This document shows, piece after piece, positions 16,769 through 25,603 of a DNA stretch of 64,000 nucleotides. The first letter of the stretch is position 1. Each line of letters opens with the position of its first letter. Below the pieces are notes generated by a model. That model was not told where the DNA came from and searched no databases. It saw only the letters and a list, made by a program, of their open reading frames with translations. This stretch comes from Bacteroidales bacterium UBA5536 (GTDB taxonomy: Bacteria > Bacteroidota > Bacteroidia > Bacteroidales > F082): positions 1 to 64,000 of the forward strand of contig DINQ01000003.1 in the NCBI GenBank assembly GCA_002426795.1, in the 5' to 3' direction. Made by a program: the position numbers and the translations under genes.

Positions 16769-16804
16769 AAAGGCCTGTTTCTATTTGCGAAACAGGTCTT
16801 TTTT
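16769..16804 (+). terminator. Intrinsic terminator after the aminotransferase
   Basis: AAAGGCCTGTTTC (16769-16781) pairs with GAAACAGGTCTTT (16789-16801), with one G-U pair and a 7-base loop, followed by T to 16804. Confidence 0.88.
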
Positions 16805-16885
16805 AATTTATTTATACTGTTTATAAATTGGCTGTTTTCAGTGAAATAGCAGACGATTGCAGCCAAATTTCTCAGACGAAATCAT

Positions 16886-16893
16886 TACTTTCG
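16886..16893 (+). promoter_or_regulatory. Probable -7 element for the oxidoreductase operon
   Basis: TACTTTCG is one base off TAnnTTTG, 35 nt before the ATG at 16929. It lies between a terminator and the first gene of a four-gene operon, so a promoter is expected here. Confidence 0.4.
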
Positions 16894-16928
16894 TGCAATC
16901 GTTGTAAATAACTTAAACATCTGTAAAT

Positions 16929-17159
16929 ATGGCAAAAGTCAGAGGAGCCATTGTTGTTGACGTTGAGAAGTGTAAAGGCTGTGGAGTTTGTCTTCCGGCC
17001 TGTCCCACCGACGTCATTGACCTGGCAAGTGAAGTGAATGGTAAAGGTTATCATTACGCTTTTATGAACCAACCCGATGAGTGTATCGGATGTTCCAATT
17101 GCGCCATCGTATGTCCTGATGGTGTTATCACTGTTTATAAAGTTAAATTAAACAGGTAG
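16929..17159 (+). CDS. 2-oxoacid:ferredoxin oxidoreductase, ferredoxin (delta) subunit
   Basis: 76 residues with two [4Fe-4S] motifs: CKGCGVCLPACP near residues 16-27 and CIGCSNCAIVCP near 55-66. It carries electrons from the TPP site of the enzyme to soluble ferredoxin. It is the first gene of an operon with the alpha, beta and gamma subunits, 27 nt before the alpha gene. The oxygen-sensitive clusters point to anaerobic metabolism. Confidence 0.92.
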   Translation: MAKVRGAIVVDVEKCKGCGVCLPACPTDVIDLASEVNGKGYHYAFMNQPDECIGCSNCAIVCPDGVITVYKVKLNR

Positions 17160-17186
17160 TTTTTAAACACATAAAATATTAGCATA

Positions 17187-18272
17187 ATGGGCGAATTAAA
17201 ATTGATGAAGGGTAACGAAGCTTTGGCAGAAGCGGCAATTAGAGCCGGAGCTGACGCTTATTTTGGCTATCCCATCACCCCACAATCGGAGGTGATCGAA
17301 TACCTGATGGCCGAAAAACCCCACGAACGCACCGGAATGGTTGTGTTACAAGCCGAAAGCGAGATTGCGGCCATCAACATGGTATATGGCGCAGCAGGCG
17401 CAGGCAAAAAGGTGATGACCTCCTCTTCGAGTCCTGGCATCAGCCTCAAACAGGAAGGAATTTCATATATCGCGGGCGCCGAGTTGCCCTGCCTCTATGT
17501 AAACGTGGTTCGTGGCGGCCCGGGTCTGGGAACCATTCAACCATCTCAGGCCGATTATTTTCAAAGTACCAAGGGCGGTGGTCATGGCGATTATCGCCAA
17601 ATTGTTCTGGCTCCGGCATCGGTTCAGGAAATGTCTGATTTCGTTAAAGAAGGTTTTGACCTTGCATTTAAATACAGAATTCCCGTGTTGATTCTTTCAG
17701 ACGGAGTGATTGGTCAGATGATGGAAAAGGTCGAACTTTTCGATCCCATCCCACGCTGGACTGATGAAGAAGCCATCGCCAACAGTCCCTGGGCCACAAC
17801 TGGCAAGAAAAATGGCACGGAGCGACGGATCATCACCTCACTCGATCTTGACTCTCACAAGATGGAAGAGCACAACATCAAGCTGCAGGAAAAATACAAA
17901 GAGATCACCAAAAATGAAGTGCGTTACGAGCTGATCGATTGCGATGACGCAGAATACATTTTTGTGGCCTACGGTTCAAGTGCCCGTATTGCTCAAAAAG
18001 CTGTGCAGTTGGCCCGGGCCAAAGGCATTAAGGCTGGTCTTTTTCGCCTGATCACGCTTTTCCCTTTCCCAACTGTTAAAATGCGGGAAATGTGCGGAAA
18101 AGGCATAAAAGGATTCCTGGCCGTTGAAATGAGCGCAGGACAAATGGTAGAGGACGTGATGCTGGCCGTACGTGGATGTGCCAAAGTAGAACATTTTGGC
18201 CGTTATGGTGGCATTGTGCATACACCTGAAGAAGTGCTTGCTGCGCTTGAACAAAAAATTATTGGAGGATAA
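17187..18272 (+). CDS. vorB: 2-oxoacid:ferredoxin oxidoreductase alpha subunit (VorB/KorA-like)
   Basis: 361 residues, the length of a separate alpha subunit. The pyrimidine-binding domain I opens it: ALAEAAIRAGADAYFGYPIT, then QAESEIAAINMVYGAAGAG and TSSSSPGISLKQEGISYIAG, where the Glu would activate TPP. The C-terminal transketolase-like domain II contains AYGSSARIAQKAV. The enzyme turns a 2-oxoacid plus CoA into acyl-CoA, CO2 and reduced ferredoxin. Proteins of this layout are named as 2-oxoisovalerate (VorB) or 2-oxoglutarate (KorA) enzymes; sequence reading alone cannot decide. The beta gene follows after 4 nt. Confidence 0.88.
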   Translation: MGELKLMKGNEALAEAAIRAGADAYFGYPITPQSEVIEYLMAEKPHERTGMVVLQAESEIAAINMVYGAAGAGKKVMTSSSSPGISLKQEGISYIAGAELPCLYVNVVRGGPGLGTIQPSQADYFQSTKGGGHGDYRQIVLAPASVQEMSDFVKEGFDLAFKYRIPVLILSDGVIGQMMEKVELFDPIPRWTDEEAIANSPWATTGKKNGTERRIITSLDLDSHKMEEHNIKLQEKYKEITKNEVRYELIDCDDAEYIFVAYGSSARIAQKAVQLARAKGIKAGLFRLITLFPFPTVKMREMCGKGIKGFLAVEMSAGQMVEDVMLAVRGCAKVEHFGRYGGIVHTPEEVLAALEQKIIGG

Positions 18273-18276
18273 CATC

Positions 18277-19065
18277 ATGGCTGAAATCACATTACAAGAT
18301 ATCATTAAACCCGAAAATCTGGTCTACAAAAAAACAGACCTGATGACGGATAAACCCTTGAGCTATTGTCCGGGTTGTGGACACGGTACAGCACATCGCA
18401 TCACCATGGAGGTGATTGAGGAACTTAATTTGGCCGAAGACACCATTGGTGTGGCTCCTGTGGGTTGCTCGGTATTGGCCTACGAATTCATGAATGTCGA
18501 CATGACACAGGCTGCACATGGGCGCGCTCCGGCTGTTGCGACAGGCATCAAACGGGTTTGGCCGAACAAAGTCGTTTTCACCTATCAGGGCGACGGTGAC
18601 CTGGCAGCCATCGGCACCAGCGAAACCATTCACGCCTGTAACCGCGGTGAAAATATTGTCATTATCTTCATCAACAACGGAATTTACGGCATGACAGGCG
18701 GTCAAATGGCTCCAACAACCTTGCCTGGCATGAAATCATCCACATCACCCTACGGACGTGATGTAGCCATGATGGGAAACCCATTGAAGATGACAGAACT
18801 GGTAGCGCAGCTACCCGGCACTTACTTTGTGACCCGTCAGGCTGTGCACACACCAGCTGCGGTACGTAAAGCCAAAAAAGCCATTAAAAAGGCTTTTGAA
18901 AACCAGCGCGACTGCAAGCCTGGCTTGTCATTCATTGAAATTGTGTCGAATTGCAACTCAGGCTGGAAAATGACACCGACAGATGCCAATAAATGGATGG
19001 AAGAAAATATGTTTCCTTTTTATCCAATGGGCGACATCAAGGTTGATGGCCAACTGGTGAAATAA
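18277..19065 (+). CDS. 2-oxoacid:ferredoxin oxidoreductase beta subunit, TPP-binding
   Basis: 262 residues. CPGCGHGTAHR near residue 31 is the conserved start of the beta subunit. GDGDLAAIGTSETIHACNRG followed by IIFINNGIYGMTGGQ is the GDG-x-NN thiamine-diphosphate and Mg motif. ATG at 18277 is chosen because GGAGG lies at 18264-18268, nine bases before it, a good Shine-Dalgarno, and because upstream in-frame codons run back into the alpha gene. It forms the active site together with the alpha subunit. Confidence 0.93.
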   Translation: MAEITLQDIIKPENLVYKKTDLMTDKPLSYCPGCGHGTAHRITMEVIEELNLAEDTIGVAPVGCSVLAYEFMNVDMTQAAHGRAPAVATGIKRVWPNKVVFTYQGDGDLAAIGTSETIHACNRGENIVIIFINNGIYGMTGGQMAPTTLPGMKSSTSPYGRDVAMMGNPLKMTELVAQLPGTYFVTRQAVHTPAAVRKAKKAIKKAFENQRDCKPGLSFIEIVSNCNSGWKMTPTDANKWMEENMFPFYPMGDIKVDGQLVK

Positions 19066-19088
19066 TGTAAAACATAAAATGAATTATC

Positions 19089-19631
19089 ATGACTGAAGAA
19101 ATTATCATAGCCGGATTTGGTGGACAAGGTGTGCTTTCGATGGGCAAAATATTGGCTTATAGCGGTATTATGCAAGATCAGGAAGTAAGTTGGATGCCAT
19201 CCTACGGCCCTGAGATGCGTGGTGGAACAGCAAACGTGATTGTGATTGTGAGCGACGAGCGGATCAGTTCGCCGATCTTAACCACTTTCGATACCGCCAT
19301 CATTCTCAACCAGCAATCGATGGACAAATTCGAGAAATCAGTGCGCCCGGGCGGCGTATTGCTCTACGATCCGAATGGAATCACACGCCATCCCCAACGC
19401 AAAGACATCAAAATTTACCAGATAGAAGGAGCCAGGCTTGCCGCAGAAATGGGTAATGCCAAAATCTTTAACATGGTTGTTTTTGGCGCCTTTTTGAAAA
19501 TAAAACCTGTTGTCAAACTGGAGAATGTGATCAAAGGATTGAAAAAATCGTTACCTGAGAGGTATCATAAACTCATTCCTTTGAACGAAGATGCCATCAA
19601 CATGGGTATGAAAAATGTTGTGGCACTGTAA
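19089..19631 (+). CDS. 2-oxoacid:ferredoxin oxidoreductase gamma subunit
   Basis: 180 residues of the pyruvate-ferredoxin-oxidoreductase gamma family (IIAGFGGQGVLSMGKILAYS at the start, then PSYGPEMRGGTANVIVIVS). This subunit binds CoA in the complex. It is the last gene of the operon and is followed by a strong terminator. Confidence 0.93.
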   Translation: MTEEIIIAGFGGQGVLSMGKILAYSGIMQDQEVSWMPSYGPEMRGGTANVIVIVSDERISSPILTTFDTAIILNQQSMDKFEKSVRPGGVLLYDPNGITRHPQRKDIKIYQIEGARLAAEMGNAKIFNMVVFGAFLKIKPVVKLENVIKGLKKSLPERYHKLIPLNEDAINMGMKNVVAL

Positions 19632-19660
19632 GTTGAAGCCCAAACCAAAAACCAAAACCC

Positions 19661-19693
19661 AAGCCCTCTTCGAAACAAGAGGGCTTATTTTTT
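19661..19693 (+). terminator. Intrinsic terminator after the oxidoreductase operon
   Basis: AAGCCCTCTT (19661-19670) pairs perfectly with AAGAGGGCTT (19677-19686), and a T-run follows at 19688-19693. Only 12 nt separate it from the next start codon at 19706. Confidence 0.9.
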
Positions 19694-19705
19694 GTTTTAT
19701 CAGCC

Positions 19706-20473
19706 ATGTTTGAAGAAGCCAGAGTTATTTTAGATCAGGAGTTGCAATTATTGCATTCCAACGGTTCATTTATACAGGATGACCCTATCAGCATACCGCA
19801 TCGGTTCATCAAAAAGGAAGACATCGAAATTGCTGGGTTGTTGTCCGCTTTGCTGGCCTGGGGGCAACGCTCTCAAATCATCAAAAAAGCTGGTGAGTTG
19901 CTCCATTTGATGGGTAACGAACCCTATCTTTTTGCCATGCAGGCCAGCGAACGGGATTTTGCCGGACTGCAGCATTTTCAATACAGAACTTTCAATGGCG
20001 AAGACGCTCAGTCGGTTGTGCAGGCAGTCGCATTTATCTATCGCGAACAAGGCGGTTTGGAAGCTGTTTTCGGGCATGGTTTCCAAAGAGGCAGCGCATT
20101 TGATGCGATTCAATATTTTCGGGAGATTTTGCTTTCGTATCCGCACGACGAGCGAAGCCGGAAACACATCGCCAATCCGGCTGCAGGCTCAGCAGCCAAA
20201 CGTATCAATATGTTTTTGCGCTGGATGATCAGGGAAGATCGGATGAATATCGATTTTGGTCTTTGGAAATACATCCCGACCCATAAACTGATTTGTCCGC
20301 TTGATCTTCATAGCGGACGTGCAGCACGAAAATTAGGACTTTTGCATCGCACGCAAAACGACCGCAAAGCAGCCGAAGAATTAACCGAATCACTCAAGAA
20401 ACTTGACCCGCTCGATCCGGTGAAATACGACATTGCACTATTTCACCTCAGTTTGTCAAATCAATGGAAGTAG
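19706..20473 (+). CDS. TIGR02757 family protein
   Basis: 255 residues matching a conserved Bacteroidota/Proteobacteria family of unknown function, recognised by DDPISIPHRFIKKEDIEIAG near residue 25, LSALLAWGQRSQIIKKA near 45 and, near the end, LICPLDLHSGRAARKLGLL followed by KYDIALFHLSL. Spacing of His and Asp residues recalls helix-hairpin DNA-glycosylase-like folds, but this is only an impression. No signal peptide, so cytoplasmic. Its ATG lies just after a terminator hairpin, so it either depends on readthrough or has its own promoter inside the previous gene. Confidence 0.85.
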   Translation: MFEEARVILDQELQLLHSNGSFIQDDPISIPHRFIKKEDIEIAGLLSALLAWGQRSQIIKKAGELLHLMGNEPYLFAMQASERDFAGLQHFQYRTFNGEDAQSVVQAVAFIYREQGGLEAVFGHGFQRGSAFDAIQYFREILLSYPHDERSRKHIANPAAGSAAKRINMFLRWMIREDRMNIDFGLWKYIPTHKLICPLDLHSGRAARKLGLLHRTQNDRKAAEELTESLKKLDPLDPVKYDIALFHLSLSNQWK

Positions 20474-20487
20474 GATACTAAAATAGT

Positions 20488-20511
20488 AAAAGCCGGCGCA
20501 AGCCGGCTTTT
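20488..20511. terminator. Bidirectional intrinsic terminator
   Basis: AAAAGCCGGC (20488-20497) pairs with GCCGGCTTTT (20502-20511) around a GCAA tetraloop. A and T ends on both sides suit convergent genes at 20473 and 20535. Confidence 0.88.
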
Positions 20512-20534
20512 AACTATCACATCAAACGAGAAAA

Positions 20535-21002
20535 CTACAAACGTACCCCTCCTCGGGCATGAATGGTCTTTTTATTGTAAAATCCTTCGATTTCAATCTC
20601 GAAACTGGCGTTCAGGTGTTCTGAGCTTGCACTGATGATGTCGATATAGCCCGAGGTACACTGATAAAACTCGTCGGATGCGCCTTTGACAACCAGTTTG
20701 CATTTATTGGATTTGTTGGATCCAAAATCATATTTTTCAGGTCCATTGAAAGTTGATAATTCCATCTCGAAAAGCACCCTTCCTGCCAGTTCATCTGAGG
20801 TAACCAGGAGCGAAAGCTGGTCGTTTCGAAGTGAATATTCATCAAGCTTACTGGCACAAAGCTCTTTTTCTACATAACCTTCCATTTTCATGTAAAAAGG
20901 CCCCTTGCACGGGTATGGTGTTTCAGTTTGTTGCTGGTTGCTGCAAGCGGTTAAACAAGCAATCAAAGCCAATAACATACCTATGCCCAGGAGCCTTTTC
21001 AT
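20535..21002 (-). CDS. Lipoprotein of unknown function
   Basis: 155 residues. MKRLLGIGMLLALIACLTAC is a lipoprotein signal peptide with lipobox LTAC; the mature part starts at the Cys. The remainder looks like beta strands (QLSLLVTSDELAGRVLFEME, CKLVVKGASDEFYQCTSGYI) and ends in HARGGVRL. No family recognised. It is next to another small lipoprotein gene in the same direction (55 nt apart). Confidence 0.82.
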   Translation of the reverse strand: MKRLLGIGMLLALIACLTACSNQQQTETPYPCKGPFYMKMEGYVEKELCASKLDEYSLRNDQLSLLVTSDELAGRVLFEMELSTFNGPEKYDFGSNKSNKCKLVVKGASDEFYQCTSGYIDIISASSEHLNASFEIEIEGFYNKKTIHARGGVRL

Positions 21003-21057
21003 GATCTACTTGAAATTGGTGGTTAATTAGGTTCAATGTTTATTTTCTCGTCACCAG

Positions 21058-21477
21058 CTATTTGCCAGCCACACTTACAGAAGCGGAGGCTGTAAACGAC
21101 GTTCCAATATGTGTTCCGCTTTTGACAGTTCCTGTTATAAGGAAAGTCCAGGTGCCTGAGGTGCGCACAAAGAACTGCGGGAAAGTGATTGGTTCGTTTT
21201 TGATCATAAGCATGCCATTGCCCAGGAAAGTGTCGTCTTGCAATCCGCCTGGAGATTTCACTTCAACTTTAATCAGTTCGTAGTCGTCGGTGACACAGCT
21301 GATGTAAAAATCAAGCGTAACAGCATCAATAGAAATGGATGTTGCTGAGAAGCTGGGCACATAAGCTGGAGTAGGTGGTACCGGTGCCGGATCTGATTTC
21401 TTTTTGCAAGCTGATGTCGTGAAAAGGACGAACATCATAATCAGGCCCATGGATAAAAGTACATTTTTCGTTTTCAT
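21058..21477 (-). CDS. Lipoprotein of unknown function, proline-rich linker
   Basis: 139 residues. MKTKNVLLSMGLIMMFVLFT precedes lipobox TSAC, then a charged and Pro-rich linker (KKKSDPAPVPPTPAYVP) and one beta-rich domain of about 100 residues. No family recognised. Probably anchored in the outer membrane. Confidence 0.8.
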   Translation of the reverse strand: MKTKNVLLSMGLIMMFVLFTTSACKKKSDPAPVPPTPAYVPSFSATSISIDAVTLDFYISCVTDDYELIKVEVKSPGGLQDDTFLGNGMLMIKNEPITFPQFFVRTSGTWTFLITGTVKSGTHIGTSFTASASVSVAGK

Positions 21478-21606
21478 GTTGAATTAATTTTAAGGGGTTA
21501 CAAGGCACAAGGTAATAGCTGCAGCTCCCTAAAATCAAATTTCATTGATTAACGAAGTACTTTAATGATTAAGCGTATGAGTTGGCTGATTATTTGAAGG
21601 ATGTTT

Positions 21607-22362
21607 TTAGAGATTGCCTTGCAGGGCTGAAAGGAAAAAATCCTTGCGCCTGCCCGAAACTGGTACTTTTTCGCCCGAAGACAACACGACCAAACCACTG
21701 CTTCCTTTTTCGTAGGTTATCACGTGGTTTAGGTTAATTAGGTGTGATTGGTGTATCCGGCAAAAACCATAAGAGGTCAACATTTCGTCAAATTCTTTCA
21801 GAGTCTTGGCGACCATTACCACCTTGCCATCGTTGGTCATTACCCTGGTGTAGTTTTCATCGGCCTCACAGCGAATGATATCCTCCAGTTTCAATACGTG
21901 CATGTTTGTAGAGGTATTTAGGATGATTTTTTTGACCTGTTGGCTGGTATCCATATTTTGTTCGAGGGCTTCAAGTTTTTGAGCCAGACGCTCTTCTTTT
22001 GCCAGCTCGTCCATTACTTTATTGGTGGCTTTAATCAGGTCGCGCGGACTTACCGGCTTTAGCAAATAGTCCACAGCACTTAGTTTGATTGCGCGCAAGG
22101 CAAACTGGTCGAAAGCAGTGACAAAGATGACTTTAAAAGGGATCTTTTTAAATTTTTTAAGCAGTTCAAAACCATTGCCACCAGGCATTTGAATATCAAG
22201 GAAAACCAGTTCAGGAGTTGTTTTTTGAATCAAGTCAAAAGCAGTGGTGATTTCTTCTGCAATTCCGGCAATTTCAATCTCCTGACAATAAAACTCGAGC
22301 ATATTTAACAAGGCTTTTCTGGCATTTTCCTCGTCGTCAACGATGATGGCTTTTATTTTCAT
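21607..22362 (-). CDS. LytTR-family response regulator
   Basis: 251 residues. The receiver domain has IIVDDEENARKALLNMLEFY at the start, the phospho-acceptor Asp in ELVFLDIQMPGGNGFELL near residue 53, and the conserved Lys in VDYLLKPVSPRDL near 103. The LytTR DNA-binding domain covers about 150-248 (IIRCEADENYTRVMTNDGKV, then CRIHQSHLINLNHV). ATG at 22362 matches the family start; an in-frame ATG at 22401 would add 13 residues. It follows the propeller histidine kinase by 68 nt and is its likely partner. Confidence 0.93.
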   Translation of the reverse strand: MKIKAIIVDDEENARKALLNMLEFYCQEIEIAGIAEEITTAFDLIQKTTPELVFLDIQMPGGNGFELLKKFKKIPFKVIFVTAFDQFALRAIKLSAVDYLLKPVSPRDLIKATNKVMDELAKEERLAQKLEALEQNMDTSQQVKKIILNTSTNMHVLKLEDIIRCEADENYTRVMTNDGKVVMVAKTLKEFDEMLTSYGFCRIHQSHLINLNHVITYEKGSSGLVVLSSGEKVPVSGRRKDFFLSALQGNL

Positions 22363-22430
22363 GCTTTTAATTTTTTGGTCAGCTGAATCTGCATAATACA
22401 ATTAATCAGTGCTTTATGTCTCAATTTGTT

Positions 22431-25400
22431 TCAAGTTTTTTTGTGCCTGTAATTAATCTCAAGTGGGATGTCAAATACAACCCTCGTACCTTCGACACCA
22501 TTTGTGCCGATGATTTCTTCGATAACCAAAGGTATTTTGCATTTAAATTTGTGTTCCAAAACTTGAAGTCTTTCCTTACAAATGGCTGTCGATAAAGACT
22601 CTTTGTTAAGATAAACATCTTTTGGCTTGTTCACGGTGGCTGTGAGACCAATGCCATTGTCACGTACCTCAAATCGTATCTTATTGTCAATCATCTTATA
22701 AGATACCTGGATAAGGCCGCCTGTTTTTTGCTTTAAGCCATGTTCAAGTGCATTTTCAAGAAAAGGTTGGGCCAGCATTGGCGGAACAAAAGTGATTTCG
22801 GGGTCGAGCAAGGGATCCACCTGAAGTTCAAACTCAAAGCCCTGCGGAAAACGCAACAGTTGAAGTTCCATATACAAACTGATCGTTTCTATTTCTTTGT
22901 CAAGGCTGATATATTCGTGCCGGCTGTTTTCGAGGATCAGGCGGATCAACCGGGCGAAGTCGGACAGGTATTGACCTGCAAGATGCGTTTGGTTTGAATA
23001 GATATAGTTTTGAATGGATGTGAGTGAATTAAAAATAAAATGTGGATTCATCTGCAGGCGCAATAATTTTTGATTCAATTCCATGTTCTGTACCTCCAAT
23101 TTGATGTCTTTTAGCCGGAGGCGCCAGATAAACGCTGCAATTCCTATCGCGCTGAATAGCACGATAAAAATGAACCACCCTTCCTTCCACCAGGGCAAAC
23201 TGATCTGAATAGCCAACGACGCTTCCTGTTCGCTCATGTTACCATAGGCATCACCAGTTCGCATACGGAATGTATAATCTCCGGCTGGCACGTTGGTGAA
23301 GTTAGCCGAACGCTGTCCTGATGCGAGCTTCACCCAGTCGTTTTCAAAGCCATCCATTTTATAATAATACGTATACGGCTGGTCCTTTTCCCAGCGGTCA
23401 GTTCCAATATGAATGGTGAAAAAGTTTTGATCATGGCTTAAATCAACTTTTTTCTGGTTTCCGAGAAAAGGTATCAGCATTTCGTTATTCACATCCAGGT
23501 GAGTAAGAAATACTTTCGGAAAAGCGTGTTGCATACCCAATAGTTCAGGCTGAATGATAGCAAGGCCTGTTGCTCCTCCCAAAACTAATCTTCCGTCTGT
23601 TAACTGAAGACCTGCTGCCTGATTAGCTTTGAATACCAAACTTACCAACATGCTGAAATCGTTGATCCATCCGGTTTGCGGGTTGTATTTAAGCAAGCCT
23701 TTCGACGTCAGAAGCCATATGCTGTTTTCATCAACAGGCTGAAGATGATAAATTTCCATCGATTCAAAACCGCTTCGAAGCGAAATAGGTTCAAATTGAT
23801 TGTCTCCGTTAAACTTGAATAATCCAGTTGAAGCGGCATACAAATCACCTTTGGCATCCTGGGCTATATCGAAAATCTCTTTTCCGCGCATCCCAAATCC
23901 GGGAAGGTTGGCATCGACCAACTGATCGCTCATTTGAGTATTTTCATCCCAAAGGTGAATGCCTGAATTCGTGGTTCCGATCCATAGACGGTTATTTGTA
24001 TCTTTTTCCAAACAGCTGATGAGTCGTGCATCGTAGGCATCGGTCAGAGTGAGAGCCGGACTCGTGTCGAATTGCTGAGTAGCCGGATCGAAAATAGTCA
24101 ATCCAGGACCACCCCAAAAACCCAGATAAACCTTTCCATCTTTTGTAAACTCGAAGTCGTTATACCAGTCTTTTGTGAGTTTTTGCTTCTCAAACCTAAA
24201 TTGCTCAAACGTATTTTTTTGCGCATCATAACGTCCAAAGCCTCGCCCTGCCCAGTAGCCAATATACAGATTGAGCTTTGAGTCAGCTTTGAGCGATTTA
24301 ATGTGTACAGAGATGATTCCCGAGTTGTTTTCTGGTGTAAAATGCGTGAATGTGTTTGATTCCAGATCAAATAAGTCAAGACCCTCGTCCGCTGTTCCCA
24401 CCCAGATTTTGTCATCCATTGCAGGTGCAAGAGATGTAATTCTGGATGAAGCAGGTGTGCGCTCCTCGCCAGGAATATGAAAAAGATAGCTGACGCCTGG
24501 CTTGGGTGGCAGGTAGGTAGAAACGCCATTTTCATTAGCAAGCCATATACGACCACTCCTGTCCTCATAAATGGAATAAATCCGCTCTCCACCCAGCGAA
24601 CCGGGATCGTTTACACTGTGCAGGTAACGCATCGCCTTTCCGCTCATTGGGTCAATCTCTACTGCTCCATCCCCTGTTCCGAGCCAGTTATGCCCATTTC
24701 GGTCGGTGATAAGGTCGTAGACAGTGCCACTATAATATTTGAAAAAATAGTCGTTACGCAGATCGTAAAGGTATAGTCCTTCCAAACCTCCAATCCAGAC
24801 AAGACTGTCGTTTTCACGCTTTGCCATGGATAAGTCATACTCTCTCTTAGCACCATTTTTTTCTTGTGGATGAACGCGCAAAGGTTTGAAATCGAAATTT
24901 TTAGTATTGAATAAATAGGGGCCCTGCCCACGCCCTCCAACGATCAAAGAAGTGTCGTTCAAACGAATAATGGCGTGATACCGGTAATAAGGCTGCGTGA
25001 TAGGCATGAGCGAGGCAGCAATTTGTATGAAGTTATTTGATAGAGTTAATTTTCTCAATAAGCCATCCACGGTGGCAAACCAGATTAAACTGTCTCCATC
25101 TAAATACAATTCCCTCACGTATAGGCTGTCACTATCAGCTTCTTGATCATTTTTTTTACCAAAAATCGTTGTAAAGTCATCAGTATCCTCATTGTAGGTG
25201 CTGAGTCCACCTGTGCTGCCAATCCACAGTTTCCCAGTTTGATCAAGTACAAGACTACTCACTATATTGCCAGCCAGGGAATTAGCAGTTGTATCTTTTC
25301 TGTATGTCTTAAATTCATAACCATCAAATCTGCCCAGTCCTTCGTCACCTCCTAGCCAGATAAAACCTGTGCGATCCTGTATGATTGCAGATACTGTTCC

Positions 25401-25556
25401 GATGGGAAGTTTCTCCTGTTCAGGGCTGAAAGTGGTAAAACGTGCATACAGATCTTGCTTGATTACAAAATCAGGGGGTAAATTATTATTTTCTGCTCCA
25501 AAGGTTAGTAAATGCAGCAGAACAAAGCAGATGACAGAAAAAATAAAAGGGCGCAT
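22431..25556 (-). CDS. Propeller sensor histidine kinase (LytS-type kinase domain)
   Basis: 1041 residues. A signal peptide is followed by a periplasmic two-component-regulator-propeller region with blades such as GFIWLGGDEGLGRFDGYEF, GKLWIGSTGGLSTYNED, GRIWLANENGVSTY and DKIWVGTADEGLDLFD. A Y_Y_Y domain lies about 735-800 (YYYKMDGFENDWVKLASGQR), then one membrane helix near 815 (WFIFIVLFSAIGIAAFIWRL). The kinase is the His_kinase/LytS type: LQMNPHFIFNSLTSIQNYI holds the phospho-His, and VPPMLAQPFLENALEHGLK starts the ATPase. ATG at 25556 is preferred to the TTG two codons upstream. Such sensors in Bacteroidota often answer to sugars or peptides; the ligand here is unknown. Confidence 0.93.
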   Translation of the reverse strand: MRPFIFSVICFVLLHLLTFGAENNNLPPDFVIKQDLYARFTTFSPEQEKLPIGTVSAIIQDRTGFIWLGGDEGLGRFDGYEFKTYRKDTTANSLAGNIVSSLVLDQTGKLWIGSTGGLSTYNEDTDDFTTIFGKKNDQEADSDSLYVRELYLDGDSLIWFATVDGLLRKLTLSNNFIQIAASLMPITQPYYRYHAIIRLNDTSLIVGGRGQGPYLFNTKNFDFKPLRVHPQEKNGAKREYDLSMAKRENDSLVWIGGLEGLYLYDLRNDYFFKYYSGTVYDLITDRNGHNWLGTGDGAVEIDPMSGKAMRYLHSVNDPGSLGGERIYSIYEDRSGRIWLANENGVSTYLPPKPGVSYLFHIPGEERTPASSRITSLAPAMDDKIWVGTADEGLDLFDLESNTFTHFTPENNSGIISVHIKSLKADSKLNLYIGYWAGRGFGRYDAQKNTFEQFRFEKQKLTKDWYNDFEFTKDGKVYLGFWGGPGLTIFDPATQQFDTSPALTLTDAYDARLISCLEKDTNNRLWIGTTNSGIHLWDENTQMSDQLVDANLPGFGMRGKEIFDIAQDAKGDLYAASTGLFKFNGDNQFEPISLRSGFESMEIYHLQPVDENSIWLLTSKGLLKYNPQTGWINDFSMLVSLVFKANQAAGLQLTDGRLVLGGATGLAIIQPELLGMQHAFPKVFLTHLDVNNEMLIPFLGNQKKVDLSHDQNFFTIHIGTDRWEKDQPYTYYYKMDGFENDWVKLASGQRSANFTNVPAGDYTFRMRTGDAYGNMSEQEASLAIQISLPWWKEGWFIFIVLFSAIGIAAFIWRLRLKDIKLEVQNMELNQKLLRLQMNPHFIFNSLTSIQNYIYSNQTHLAGQYLSDFARLIRLILENSRHEYISLDKEIETISLYMELQLLRFPQGFEFELQVDPLLDPEITFVPPMLAQPFLENALEHGLKQKTGGLIQVSYKMIDNKIRFEVRDNGIGLTATVNKPKDVYLNKESLSTAICKERLQVLEHKFKCKIPLVIEEIIGTNGVEGTRVVFDIPLEINYRHKKT

Positions 25557-25603
25557 TCTCAAAGAATAAACGCCCGAATATACAAAGAAATCTGTTATTT
25601 CAG

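Noticed and set aside
18196..18276. Upstream extension of the oxidoreductase beta subunit
   Set aside because: The added 27 residues overlap the alpha gene; the ATG at 18277 has a good ribosome site.
19639..19661. Telomere-like AAACC repeats (CCAAACCAAAAACC)
   Set aside because: Short and irregular; they are simply the spacer ahead of the terminator.
24098..24592. 164-codon minus-strand frame inside the propeller kinase gene
   Set aside because: Out of frame within a continuous, family-like coding region.
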